The notes under the pieces: generated by a model
The model's database searches: none
What the model was told of the DNA's origin: nothing
What the model saw: the letters and a program-made list of their open reading frames with translations, nothing else
From: Prorocentrum cordatum
Taxonomy: Eukaryota > Sar > Dinophyceae > Prorocentrales > Prorocentraceae
DNA: 64,000 bases
Assembly (NCBI GenBank): GCA_963575745.1
Contig: CAUYUJ010011192.1
Location: forward strand, 62,001-126,000
Reading direction: 5' to 3'
Position numbers and translations under genes: made by a program
Shown: piece after piece, positions 43,379 through 53,949 of the stretch
Layout of the letters: each line of letters starts with the position of its first letter
Numbering within the stretch: position 1 is the stretch's first letter

Positions 43379-44257
43379 TCACTGCGCCTCGAACTCGTCG
43401 ATCGCGTGCTGGATCCTGCGCTCGAGGTCTCCAGGCGGTGCCACTCCCTCGAGCTTCACTGCTTTTTCGCGAAGCCATAGAGGTACTAGCATCTGGTTCA
43501 GCATCTTCTCGCTGTCGCTGCCTGAGTTCACGTTGACTTCGAGGCGTTTGATCTTGCTGTCGTATGTTTTGCAGCAGCGGGCATATCGTACTTCCTGCAG
43601 TAGATTGTGGAGGTAATGGGCTGTGTCCACGCTGTTGTTCTGCATCTTGTCGACGTACTGCTGCAGATGGTTCAGCATCGGAGGGGCCAGATCTTTCTCG
43701 CCAAGCTTGGTCTTCGCCACTATGATCCAAGCGTTCCACACGTGGACATGAGGGTGGGCCAGATCTTCTGCTGCTTCTGATCCTTGCCGAACTGCTTCGC
43801 CGCCTCCGCATAACTCTCGGTAGAATTCCCCCCCTGGACAAAGTACTCTGAGTTCTCGCTCACTTGGTACTTGTCCAACGCGATTGCCCTGAGAATCCTC
43901 GACGACATAGCAGTGCTGAGGCACAACTTCGCTATGAAAAGAACCAGAGCCTGAAGGTCGCGTTGGCTGGCGCCTACGCGGCGCTCCTTCGTCTGCGGCC
44001 GAGAGCCGCCTGCTGCCAGTCCGAGTTCCGTCCGAGTCGGGTGCCACAAGCTTCGGTGATAATATGGCTAAAGTATCTGCCTTGGAGAACTCAAATCTTC
44101 TTGGACCCGATAGGTGCTTAGTACGGATGTGATGATTATACGCGCATATGTCGTCGCACTCGTAGTTGTTTCCATATAACTTACATATAGCACACGTGTA
44201 GGTGGTATATGATACAATAGGAGGCGACGAGATCCGCCGGCCCCCTCGTGGGGCCAC
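43379..44257 (-). pseudogene. Unrecognised protein-coding relic with likely frameshifts
   Basis: The minus strand has low-repeat, protein-like sequence in two frames. Frame 1 (44257-43379) begins with CAICKLY...HHIRTKH, a C2H2-like pattern. It ends in a helical region with MLNHLQQYVDKMQNN and LERRIQHAIDEFEAQ. Frame 2 (44049-43720) fills the middle with LVLFIAKLCLSTAMSSRILR and AAKQFGKDQKQQKIW. The best protein would switch from frame 1 to 2 near 44010 and back near 43745. The helical style resembles multicopy dinoflagellate proteins of unknown function, but I cannot name the family. It abuts the 3' end of LINE-2. Confidence 0.45.
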
Positions 44258-44436
44258 CAGGCTGTAGGCGCGGGCTCGCAGTTTCCAGTGCCAGTTGTAG
44301 CTTGTAGTTTCCAGTGTTGCAGTTCTGCTTCTTGCTGGTTACTGCAACTAGTTGATTGACCGCGCGAGGGGGGGGGAGGCCCGAACAAGATTTTTTAGCA
44401 CCACCTGGGCGCGCTGTCTGAAATTTCTCGAAATCG

Positions 44437-45180
44437 ACACCCCTCGCGCAGATCTGCGGGGCCAGGGTCCCAAAACACAAGGGATTTGCCGCATTTCTGA
44501 AATTCGGCACCACCCCTCACGCACATCCGCGGGGTCAGGGTCCAAAAACACACGGGATTTGCCACATTTCTGAATCCGGTGCCACTCCTCATGCAGATCC
44601 GCAGGGTCAGGGTCCAAAAACGCATGGGATTTGCCACATCTCTGAAATTCGGTGCCACCGCTCACGCAGATCCGCGGGGTCAGGGTCCAAAAACACAAGG
44701 GATTTGCCACATTTCTGTAATTCGGTGCCACCCCTCGCGCAGATCCGCGGGGTCAGGGTCCAAAAACACAAAGGCTTTGCCACATTTCTGAAATTCTGTG
44801 CCACCCCTCACGCACATCCGCGGGGTCAGGATCCCAAAACACATGGGATTTGCTACATTTCTGTAATTCGGTGCCACGCCTCACGCAGATCCGCGGGGCC
44901 AGGGTCCCAAAACACATTGGATGTGCCACATGTCTGAAATTCGGTGCCACCCCTCACGCAGATCCGCGGGGCCAGGGTCCAAAAACACAAGGGATTTGCC
45001 ACATTTCTGAAATTCGGTGCCACCCCTCATGCAGATCCGCGGGGTCAGGGTCCAAAAACAAGGGATTTGCCGCATTTCTGAAATTCGGTGCCACCCCTCA
45101 CGCAGATCCGCGGGGTCAGGGTTTAAAAGCGAAAGGGGATTTGCCACATTTCTGAAATTCGGTGCCGCCCCTCACGGACA
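44437..45180. repeat. 73-bp satellite, subfamily L (about 10 units) in LINE-2
   Basis: Same unit as 28908-29505, with units near 44441, 44511, 44580, 44654, 44727, 44801, 44874, 44947, 45020 and 45091. Units differ from one another more than in the other array, so this array is older or less homogenised. Conserved flanks on both sides match those of the array at 28.9 kb. Confidence 0.9.
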
Positions 45181-45272
45181 TCCATCGCAAGGCGTGGCAA
45201 CTCAAACTGCGAGTACCCCCTCGGCCCTTTAATCCCAGGGTGCGGTAACCAAGCTCGTAAACCATACACGTC

Positions 45273-45751
45273 TTACCAATCGCCCTGTGTGGTAACCCCT
45301 CTTGTGATCAGTTGGTTTTGCCGATTGCGAATCGGCCTCGCATGAAGTTCCGACACTGCTGCGCGACAGCGCCAAAGCCTCATGACAAAGCTCTTCCATG
45401 GCCCATTATCCGAGAGAGGGGGCCGGCGGCAGGGGGCGAAGCCCTTGCGGATAAAGCTCTGATCAACAATACATCTTCCATAATGCCAACTACGTCGCGC
45501 ACGATCTTGTGCGATTTTTCTGATGGAGAAGTGTGTAGAACACCATGGGCATGCAACTTCCATCGCGATAGAGTCTAGAGTAATCATGCCACGCATAGAC
45601 TGTTCACGTGCGCGATGTAGCCTGGGACCCTTCATGGTAGGAAATGTGAGCGCGCATATGTTACCGTCAGTGCGTATAAGACCACAATAACATTCACCCG
45701 CTGGCAATGAGCATGAACACGCAGTAGGATTAAGCGTGTCAGAATCATGAT

Positions 45752-45786
<35 letters not shown>

Positions 45787-46685
45787 ATGTTAACAGATAG
45801 GAACTTAGCACGCAGCCCGGATACGTCGATATCTAAGAAATCTCCCTGCAAGGTGCCTGCGGCGATCAGCTGCGACGGGGGGGCGCCATCGAGGAAATAT
45901 GCGCCTTCCAGCGAAGACAACTCGTGGAAATCCGTAGTCAGCTGCTTCAGCCACGGATGAGACATGTCAGTTTCAGAAGTACCGTGAGGAAATCGACCGA
46001 ACATAGCTGTTACATTTAGCTGGTGATGGAGATGATGACAACGTATATTCTGAAACCAGCTCAGTCTCTGAATGCGAAGCTCGGTGAGTGCGTCTACCAT
46101 GCCTATGTTTCTCCAAACGCCGATCGAAGGAATAGGCTTGTATTTGATCATGCCGTCGTCGAGGGGAATTGGTTGAGTGGCTTTGCCCTTCATTAATGTG
46201 CGTCCCTGATATGGTATGTATTTGTCAAAAGTGGTGTAAGCATGATCAGTAAGAACGAATGCCGTAAGACCCGATAGCAATGCAGACCAAACAGTGCATC
46301 GAAATACCAGAACACGAAACCGAAGGTCAGTCTTGGTGAACCAGAACCTCTTGAATATGATACAAGCTTTGTTTGCTGCTTGAATGCGTAAATTGCGCTC
46401 GACGTAGAAACACTTGCGACGGTGAAGAGATGGCCCTAGATAACGCGCTGCGCTGAGCACTTTGCATTGTGATTGCTGTAGGTGAACAGTACGCTGATGA
46501 ATGTGTGAACGTGCTCCGACAAAGTATACGGTAGCCTCGCTCTTGCCAGTGCGCTGCGCGACCGTGTAGTCCGCGAATATGGTGTTCAGATCATTGTCGC
46601 GCTGTGCGTGGGTGTCATATGAGCTCTTGGGCGTGGTGATGGCGTGCTGCTCACATAAACCGTCGACGAAGGAGGTGAATGACAT
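45273..46685 (-). pseudogene. LINE-2 RT motif C to C-terminus
   Basis: 470-codon minus-strand frame. It starts near motif C, reading SFVDGLCEQ where (Y/F)VDD is expected, then GKSEATVYFVG (motif D). A thumb-like RRKCFYVERNLRIQAANKA and WFTKTDLRFRVLVFR follow, typical of LINE RT C-terminal regions. A CSCSLPAGECYC cluster lies further on, and the last residues (MRLWRCRAAVSEL to GVTTQGDW) reach the conserved 3' module. A 32-C run in this strand encodes about eleven prolines. The VDG sequence suggests a dead enzyme. Confidence 0.7.
45754..45785. repeat. Homopolymer of 32 G
   Basis: Uninterrupted G run inside LINE-2. It could fold as a G-quadruplex. Length is likely unstable and prone to sequencing error, which affects the reading frame across it. 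Confidence 0.9.
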
Positions 46686-46686
46686 G

Positions 46687-47610
46687 TCAATGACGGCAGG
46701 AAGTCAGAGGCGATGGAACAAGTAGATGAGGAGTTTTCGTTTTTTCTCCCCAGGCTTGCACAACTTGCCAGTACGGTATGTGAAACTCGTTCGTCGCGAC
46801 ACTGCTGCCCTGAAATGCGCCGCTGCGGGGGTGGAACTCAGCAGGAACATCTGACGTCTGCAACGCGCAAGTGGAATGTCTGTGATGCTGGCGCAGTAGG
46901 CGTTCGTCCTGTCCTGCGACGTGGACTGGCGTCTCGTCATCTTCCTCAGGAAATGCATCTTCAGGCTGAAGTAACATAAGATACTGAGTAGCTTTGTCCA
47001 TGAAATCGTAAGACGGGGAGGCGAACGCGTTGGTCACGTCATAATGAGGACTAGCAATGCTAATGCCATTCTTAGAACACCGATGGGAGACGACCACTTT
47101 GATAAATATAGCTTCTTCACGGCGCCGACCTGGCACAGCAAGCGCGCGACGCGGTGGAGGTCGGGAGGGCTTGCCAGGTCGTCGGAGAAGGCCTTTGTGA
47201 TATGCCTTAGAAAAGGGAGAGATGCTGTGAACAATGCGCACGTCGTCATTTTTTGGAATCTGGAACCCTCGACTGCAATGAAATTGAAATTGGCAATGAC
47301 CAGTGGCTCGAATCACATCAAGAATTCGCTGAAGACGGTTCAAGAACAGCTGTGGTTCATACAAGGTCGCGTCATGTCCAACCCCGTGCGATTCTGATTT
47401 GTAAACTGACTGTGGCGATAAAATCATTGTCCGAACTTCGTTTGGCACGTCCCAAGATGGAGGTGACCGACGATTAGAACTTTTGCGTATCCACCAGCTG
47501 GCCTGCTTCAAATCATATTCACCAAGTAGGTGACAGTGATAGCTAACATGAACTGTGTCATCATTATCGTCAAAGAATTCTTGGCGAACTTGGGCGATAG
47601 GTAAGCGCAT
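46687..47610 (-). pseudogene. LINE-2 RT fingers and palm
   Basis: Minus-strand frame with GFQIPKNDDVRIVHSISPF (fingers, usual IPK..d.R.I) and ISIASPHYDVTNAFASPSYD (motif A, catalytic Asp in YDVTNAF). The frame is lost towards 46687 and motif C appears in the neighbouring frame from 46685, so a frameshift lies between. Confidence 0.7.
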
Positions 47611-48394
47611 GCAATTACATCCACCTTGCGATCCAGGTAGGGAAAGTTCGTCAAACCATTCGGCTTCTGAGCGGCGGCGGAGAGCCGCTTGATGGCAGTT
47701 ACGAAGACGTCGTCCGATGCGCTTGCCTGTAAGGAGTCTTGCGAGATGCCATGCTTATGCAAGTCGTCTTGCGCGCCGAGCCTCTTGTAGTTCGTCGCGT
47801 CGTTGTTCGTCAAGCTCTTTAATACGAGCGGCTTGATGTCGGCGAATGTTCCGACGAAGACGAAATAACTTAGAAAGATTGTTCCAGTGCTGAAGCACAT
47901 AGTATAAGACACCATGCTGTGGTAACCGATGGGACTGCAGACATTGAGCGCGTAATTCACGTCGTCGGCGAAGAGATTTTGTCGTTCTTGGGAGTGAGGT
48001 CCTGCTGCGTGTGTTTTTCCATAGCGTTCAGCTGCAATGGGAAGTAGGCCGCGTTCGATAAGTAATTCTCATTGTTCAGACGAGCTCTTTTTTGATATGG
48101 CGTCAAGTTCGTCGACGTGGTCTCCAGTCCATTTGTCGAGAGCGATGAGAAACTCCTGGCGCTGAGAGCCCTGCATAACTGATTGAACCAGCTTGTCAAA
48201 ATCCCAACGAATATGATTGTCCATCTCTTGGCCTTCGTAGCGAAGATCATGTTCAATAAGTGCATACGCTGGGTGATGATCGACTCTCCGAGTGTCAGGA
48301 ACCAACTGTAAACGGTCGCCGGGCGAGCGAAGAACCTGGCATTTGACAACGTGCTGTGCCAGATAGAAACTGCGAGGAACAATAATGAAGTCAA
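47508..48394 (-). pseudogene. LINE-2 linker between endonuclease and RT
   Basis: Two minus-strand segments (48394-47957 and 47960-47508) in different frames, with KRARLNNENYLSNAAYF, RLGAQDDLHKHGISQDSL and FVTAIKRLSAAAQKPNGL. Position and helical composition fit the region between endonuclease and RT. Frame assignment is uncertain. Confidence 0.45.
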
Positions 48395-49060
48395 TGTGAC
48401 TAGTGGAGCCAGATACTCCGTGGTAATGTGTGGGAAATGTTGGGTAGAACGTGTTGAGTAAGATCAAGTCATGCTTGAGAAAAAACTCAATGAACTGATG
48501 TGTACGAGGTTGCTGCAGACTGCGATTGAAGGGCCCAGCGCAAGAATCATCAGTGAGTGTGGGGCCCGCTGGAGACCTGATAAGTCCAATGTGCTCATTA
48601 GAGTCGATGCCCAGGACAGGAAGCGTACGTGACGATAGGGAAGAGTACAATTCTTCAAGCTATGCCAACGTTTTTTGATAGTCTCTACGACTTCGGGCAG
48701 AATCCGTGTTCGGGGGGAGGTAGGCCGAGATGAATGTGAAGTCGGCCTGCTGGTTCTTGCAACGAATAGCTCCACCCCTTCCCCATAGGTATTGCTGCTT
48801 GGGGTATGAAACGGAAAAGATGCTAGATCTCGAGAACCTTTGGCATGACATTGCGATAGTGACCCCAGTATGGGCATTGCCTTGCTTAGGATGATAACCA
48901 AAGTGAATCTGATGGTATTCGGGAGACGTGTGCGTATCACATGGATATTGATCATGAACGCGCCACCGTGTGCCTTGAATAAGGATGGTGCTTGTGCGAA
49001 GTGTCTGGCATATGTCCTGGAACCTGTCGTGCTGCTGCATGCTGACACAGTTGTAGGAAG
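48069..49060 (-). pseudogene. LINE-2 endonuclease domain
   Basis: The N-terminal part in the frame around 49060-48664 includes RFQDICQTLRTSTILIQGTR, then FTFISAYLPPNT. After a frameshift near 48655 the frame of 48650-48069 reads VLGIDSNEHIG (the GDxN position), STSHIDFIIVP (the IDY motif) and RVDHHPAYALI (the final DH motif). The catalytic residues are largely kept, so this domain decayed only by frameshift. Confidence 0.75.
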
Positions 49061-49199
49061 AGACATAAAAAAGTGTGAGCGACCATGATGCACGTGCGAG
49101 TGAAGAGCGAGTGCTCAACCCCCCAGTTGCCATGTGCGCGAGTATGTATGTGGTTACGGTGACAGGAATGCCCGGCAAAAGAGGAGCTAAATGGGCTGA

Positions 49200-49305
49200 G
49201 GAAGAAGAGGAGGAGGAGGCAGAAGAGGAGGAGGAGGAGGAGGACCCCCTCCCCCTCCTACTTATGGTTATGGCGGTGGTGGTGATGGAAAGCACGCCCA
49301 CCGTA
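49200..49305. repeat. (GGA)n followed by a family F arm
   Basis: A GGA tract at 49200-49245, then 'ttatggttatggcggtggtg' and 'gtgatggaaagcacgcccac', which matches the right arm of the family F elements. The left arm was not found. Confidence 0.5.
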
Positions 49306-50318
49306 CCTGTTCTTCTGCTCCAAGAGGTATCCGACCTTCAAGGCTCAAGTCGGGTGCGCTACGTGGTACGGTCGGGGTCCGCCGTGAAGACACGAAGGGC
49401 ATGGGTGCACGTGCATGAGAACTGTTGGCCACCGAGGTTGCTTGGTCAAGGCCGACATGATCCGTTGATGCAAGGAATCCTTGGAAGGGCATGCCATTTC
49501 TGGAGGGGGCTGCATTCAGCCGCTGCACCGATGGACCATGTAAGAACACGGCCGTACCGCAGACAGCCACCAAAGGCGCCAGACACACTAGAGGGCCCCA
49601 AGAGGAACCGAAAGAGACCCAGGAGGCCCATACCCCAAGCGACCCCTGGGAGGCTCCCCTAGAAGCCAACATCAGGCCCAACGCAGCGTTCAGCTAGCCC
49701 CCCGAACGCGGCCCCCTCCCGCGTGACCCCCCAAGCGGATCCCTGACAGCCCGTGAAGCTGGCACTGCCAGGCCGACGCCCAGCATCCCACAAAAGGCAC
49801 CTAACTTCGCGCCTCGCGCCGCGCTGATAACACCACGCTCTCGCGCGGCCCCCGAGGGGAAGAGGAAGACTAGGAGGACGCGGAGCCGAACCGCGAAGCG
49901 CGAACAGCTTCGCTCGGGCGTTGGCAGAACTGGGTCTAGTGGGACCTGGTTTAGGGATGTGTACTGGGGGACGCCCCCCCCGCGCCCCGTTCAAAAACAC
50001 CAGCTACGGCAGACCTGGTTTAGTGATTCTGGCTAATTTAGGGGCTCCGGGGCCCTACTACTAACCGGGTGCCCGTCCCTGGGGTCCTGGCTATACCCGA
50101 TTCGCGCCCTCGAGGGCGTCCTTGGTGTCCCCCCCCCCCGCGGTTCCCTGACGCCCCGGTGAACTGGCACTGCCAAGCGGACGCCCGGCATCCTGCACCG
50201 CCGGGCAAGGACGCCTCCGGCGAAGGCAGGAGGCCGAAGGCGGCCCGCCGGCGGGCGCCTTCAACGAGGAGAGCTCCCCCGGCCATCGGGCGCTGCCGAA
50301 TGGGGGGGGCGATGAGTG
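49306..50318. other. Spacer, no gene recognised
   Basis: GC-rich with small CCCAAGAGG-type units near 49590-49640. Segments near 49730-49800 and 50140-50200 resemble each other (ctgacagccc/cgccccggtga...tggcactgccaggcggacgcccggcat style), a weak direct repeat. No gene was recognised. Confidence 0.45.
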
Positions 50319-50485
50319 TTGGGTCGGGCATGTCCCCCGACAGGCCGAGTTTCGACAAACCAAAAAAAGGACGCCACACCACACATATTATTCAAAAATG
50401 GCCCATTTTGCCAGGAAATTCGCCCCCAGGCTATTTTTGGACAATTTTTGAACATTCCCCCTGTAGAGGGACAGGCCCGACTTCA
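50319..50485. mobile_element. MITE family D, copy 3
   Basis: 167 bp. Ends are TTGGGTCGGGCATGTCCCCC and, in reverse complement, TGAAGTCGGGCCTGTCCCTC. The AT-rich interior has 'caaaaatggcccattttg'. Flanks GATGAGTG and GCTGTTTG agree at only 5 of 8 positions, so the target duplication is eroded. Confidence 0.6.
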
Positions 50486-50705
50486 GCTGTTTGGGCGGGG
50501 AGAGGCGTGCACCTTGCGGGCCCCTCGTGAATCCGAGGGGGGCCTCTTCAGGGCACAGCAGGGAGGCGGCTTTCTCTCTGCGCCTACTTGCCCTGACCTT
50601 CCAGAGTGCTCAAAAGGATAGCCCTCCAGACCTGACATATGCGCACCTGGACCGCCTGAAAACATCGGCAGGATCTGCTCAGCCCTCCTGGAAAGTCAGG
50701 GTTCT

Positions 50706-50875
50706 CGCCCCCCCTCCTCCTCCTCCTCCTCCTCCTCCTCCTCCTCCTCCTCCCCTCCTCCTCCTCCTCCTCCTCCTCCTCCTCCTCCTCCTCCCTCCCT
50801 TTCTCCTCCTCCTCCTCCTCCTCCTCCTCCTCCTCCTCCTCCTCTTTCTCCTCCTCCTCCTCCTCCTCCTCCTCC
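50706..50875. repeat. (CTC)n tract
   Basis: About 170 bp of CTC followed by cccataacccacag|agcc, again an acceptor-like end. Open frames are artefacts. Confidence 0.9.
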
Positions 50876-50944
50876 CATAACCCACAGAGCCAGCGCGAGG
50901 GGCCAGCACCCAGGCAGGGCGAGAGGCCAGCCTTGTCGTCCTTC

Positions 50945-51696
50945 TTCACGCCCTTCGGCGGGAGCCTGAGAACCTTCTCCTGGTGCTCCAGGCGGGTGCG
51001 CTCGACGTCCTGCGCGGGGAGGGGGGGGAGGCACCTGGGCGGACAACAACAGGCCCCCGTCCCCTTCTTTCATCGCCTGGTTTACCCCCTTTATGCCCTC
51101 TCCGCCTACCCTTCTCCCTCCTCCGCCATCGCCTCCTCCTCCTTCTCCTCCTCCCTCGCCCTCATCCCCCTCCCCCGCGCCAGCACCCGCCCCCTCCTCG
51201 TTTTCGGACTCCCCATCCCGTCCCCGCTCCCTCCTCTGCCACCCCCTGCTCGTCCTCATCTGCCTCCTCCCTCGCCCTCGTCGGCCCCTGACTCATCCTC
51301 AGCCCCTTCTGCATCACCCTCCCATTCCTCCTCCACCTCCTGCTCCTCTCCCAAGCAGAACGGCCTTCTCCCCTTCATCATACTCCTCCTCCTCCCCGTG
51401 GCATGGTTTTCGGTTTTCTGTTGCCCTCCTTATCGTGCTCAATCCTCCTCAGCCTCCTCCTTCTCCTCCTCCTCCTCCTCCTCTTCATCTCGCTCCTCCT
51501 CCCGTTGCCCCTCGTCCGCCGCCCATTTCCCAGCGCCCCCCAGAACCTCGATGCACTCCCCTCCCAGACCCCCGCAGGCCGCCCCTCCTCTTCCCTCCCC
51601 TCCGCGCTCCTGCTCCAGCTTGTTCAGCCTGCGCTTCTCCAGCTCCAGCCTCTTGGTGGTGGACGAGATGTCCTCGCTCAGCCGCGTCAGGTGGTC
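50945..51696 (-). other. Two possible coiled-coil exons on the minus strand
   Basis: Segment 51696-51600 reads DHLTRLSEDISSTTKRLELE then KRRLNKLEQER, directly after ccgcggcag on the minus strand. Segment 51012-50945 reads DVERTRLEHQEKVLRLPPKG then VKKDDKAG, directly after ctccccgcgcag. Both are heptad-like, free of simple repeat and preceded by AG, so they look like neighbouring exons of a coiled-coil gene. The intervening DNA is CTCC-rich. Donor sites are not clear and no family can be named. Confidence 0.3.
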
Positions 51697-51803
51697 CTGC
51701 CGCGGCAGCCGCGGCCGCGGAGCACCCGGCAGGCCGAGGGAGGCCGCCCACTCCAGGGGCGGGCGAGCCGCCTCTCTGGAGCCCCCCCGCTGCACATATG
51801 GCC

Positions 51804-51979
51804 TCCTGAGAGTGACGGGGCCCCACGACACACACACACGTAAATACACACACATAAGCAGATGCCTCATCTTTTCCTATATTTTCTGGACTGTTGTGTT
51901 TCCCCCACTTCCCATATGTCCCATATTTTCTGGGAATCGACGATTACTTGTGTCTGTGTGATTTTTCCCCCTCCTGAGA
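51804..51979. mobile_element. MITE-like repeat family E, copy 2
   Basis: Shares the order CCTGAGAG..GGGGCC, CACACA-rich stretch, 'cccacttcccatatgtccca', 'gggaatcgacgattacttgt' and 'ttttccccctcctgag' with the copies at 9311 and 53451. The left and right ends both contain cctcctgagag, here as a direct repeat. No transposase is present. Confidence 0.6.
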
Positions 51980-52766
51980 GATGTCCGGGTGGCCAGCGCT
52001 GACATGGATGACGGTCGGACCTGGGGCAGAAGAACATGCTTCGATTGAAGAGGACACAAACCACGTCACGAACATCAACGTTTGGTATGTTTTCTGCTTC
52101 GATTCCAAACAATGAGACCATCCGCCGGCCAAAGCACCCCAAACAAGAAGATCCCTGGAGGGCACTGCCCCAGGAGGCACAAGAACATCCAACAATGACG
52201 AAGAACATGAAGGTACCTCCACGAACCGACTTCGACCTCATACCTCGGTCCGACCGTGCCAATCGGTCGGCGGAAATGGGTAGACATTGGAGGGGGCCAG
52301 AGCTCGGAATTGGATGGACCTCGAGAGACTCGGTCGGGGAGGGGAGATGAGGGCAAGCGCGTTCAAGATCTGCCCCAGACTCCTCCCAGGGTCCATCGGG
52401 GTAATGTTTCACCCCGGGCCCGCGTTTGATGGTCCCGGGGCCTGGAAACGGCCCTCAGATGAAGAGAAGTCTCCTCAAGCCCGGAACCTCAAACCTCTCC
52501 CCCCCTCTTTCTGCTCGCTGGAGCCAATGCTGGGCCACCTCAGAGTTCCCAGCGGGCTCCAAGGTAGAACATGAATTAGGATGGCGTAGAAAGTATAGTC
52601 TGGGCTTCCTCCCACACCCCGAGGGGGAGGGGAAAAGGGAAAACCGATCGGCACCTGTTGTTGTAGGAAGGCGCCGAAGGTAGAGCTGGATCTGGGGATC
52701 CAGAGATGTCCCCTCTCCGAAACCTGTAGGCACAACTTCGTGGATCTGGCACGTGGTCGCGGGTTG
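51980..52766. other. Spacer, no gene recognised
   Basis: Unique-looking sequence of more moderate GC at 52020-52290, without a recognised frame. 'gtaggaaggcgccgaaggta' at 52660 and 'ggatctggggatccag' at 52688 are family H-like pieces just outside the H element. Confidence 0.45.
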
Positions 52767-53296
52767 CCCGTCGGTCGGAAAAAGTAGGTAGAAACATGAA
52801 GTATCGGAGACGCGCAAACATGGATTAGCGATCCATGGATTTGGCGCGCGGTGGCCAAATCCATGGAGCGGGGGAGGTGCCCTCCCCAGAATGCGGCCGG
52901 TGCCGCGTCGCTCGGCGGCGGAAGTCCGCGATTCCCCATGGAAACGGGACCCATCGCTAACCCACGCCCCCTTGATCCATGCTTGCGACCGCGTGGAAGT
53001 AGGAAGGCGCTGGAAGCACATGGGGCTTCCGCCCGCCCCCTGACCAAGAGGAGGGAGGAGGTAACACCGCTCGACCCTGGAAGCAGGAAGGCGCTGAAAG
53101 CAGATTGGGATCTTGGAATCCCCTCCTCCTCCTCCTCCTCCTCCTCCTCCCCCTCCTCCCCCTCCTCCCCCTCCTCCTCCCCCCCCTCCTCCTCCTCCTC
53201 CTCCTCCTCCGCCTCCTCCTCCTCCTCCTCCTCCTCCTCCTCCTCCTCCTCCGCCTCCTCCTGAACACAACGCGCCTACTTTCAACGACCGACGGG
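52767..53296. mobile_element. MITE family H, enlarged copy with CTC tract
   Basis: 530 bp between CCCGTCGGTCGGAAAAAGTA and, in reverse complement, CCCGTCGGTCGTTGAAAGTA. The inner 'gaagtaggaaggcgctggaa' style motif recurs near 53001 and 53085. A CTC tract (53118-53262) lies between 'ttggaatcc' and 'gaacacaacg', where short copies of the family have only 'gggaatccagaatac'. The tract therefore expanded, or was inserted, inside the element. Confidence 0.65.
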
Positions 53297-53450
53297 TCGG
53301 GCCCCGCGCCGCCTGCCTCGGCGGCGGCGCGCGGCCGAGTCTCGCGCGTGCTTCTGGGAGCGGTGCCCGCCGCTGCTCCACGCGCCTCTTCTTTGTCGCT
53401 GCTCCTCGTGGACTACTGGATCTCTCGAGCGGGCAAGACTCTGGATGGAC

Positions 53451-53623
53451 ACTGAAGGGGCCCTGGGACACACACACACATGAATACACACGAATAACAA
53501 GATTCCCGATCTTGTCCCACATGTTGTGGGTTTTTGTCTCCCCGCCCCACTGCCCATATGTTCCCATATTATCTGGGGAGTCGACGATTCATTGTGTCTG
53601 CGTGTTGTTTTCCCTCCTGAGAC
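53451..53623. mobile_element. MITE-like repeat family E, copy 3
   Basis: Third copy: 'actgaaggggccctgggaca', CACACA run, 'cccactgcccatatgttccc', 'gagtcgacgattcattgtgt', 'ttttccctcctgaga'. About 150 bp are alignable with the other two copies. Confidence 0.6.
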
Positions 53624-53949
53624 ACATGGGCCCTAAACCTATCGCCGCTGGCCCCCGCGGCTCCCTCGAGCGGTCGGGGCTCCAGAGGAAGGCGGGCAGG
53701 GAGAGGAGGCGCGGGCAATTGCCTCTCCCTCCTTCGGCGACTCTTTGAATAGCCCTGGGGATAGGGCGCGCGATCCGCGCGTACCAACAATGTCTGTGTG
53801 CAAATGTGTAAGATGTATTCCCAGTGGGTTTTGTTTGTGTGCAGTTGTTGCTTTGATTCGGGCTGTTATCGACATGGCTCGAGGTGGCAGGGGCAGCGCC
53901 ACATACAACACACCTTATCTGCAACAATCGCTTCAGCCAGAAAACCTGC

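Larger units (their letters stand above)
44232..49130 (-). mobile_element. LINE-2: endonuclease-RT non-LTR retrotransposon with satellite in its 3' region
   Basis: Minus-strand order is endonuclease (about 49060-48069), linker (48394-47508), RT palm (47610-46687), RT thumb and C-terminal region (46685-45273), then the 73-bp array (44437-45180) and a 3' terminal segment ending near 44232. Frameshifts separate the pieces. It is less GC-rich than its surroundings and differs in protein style from LINE-1, so it is a second family. The 5' end is uncertain; (GGA)n and a family F arm lie at 49200-49305. A truncated relative is at 28689-29785. Confidence 0.75.
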
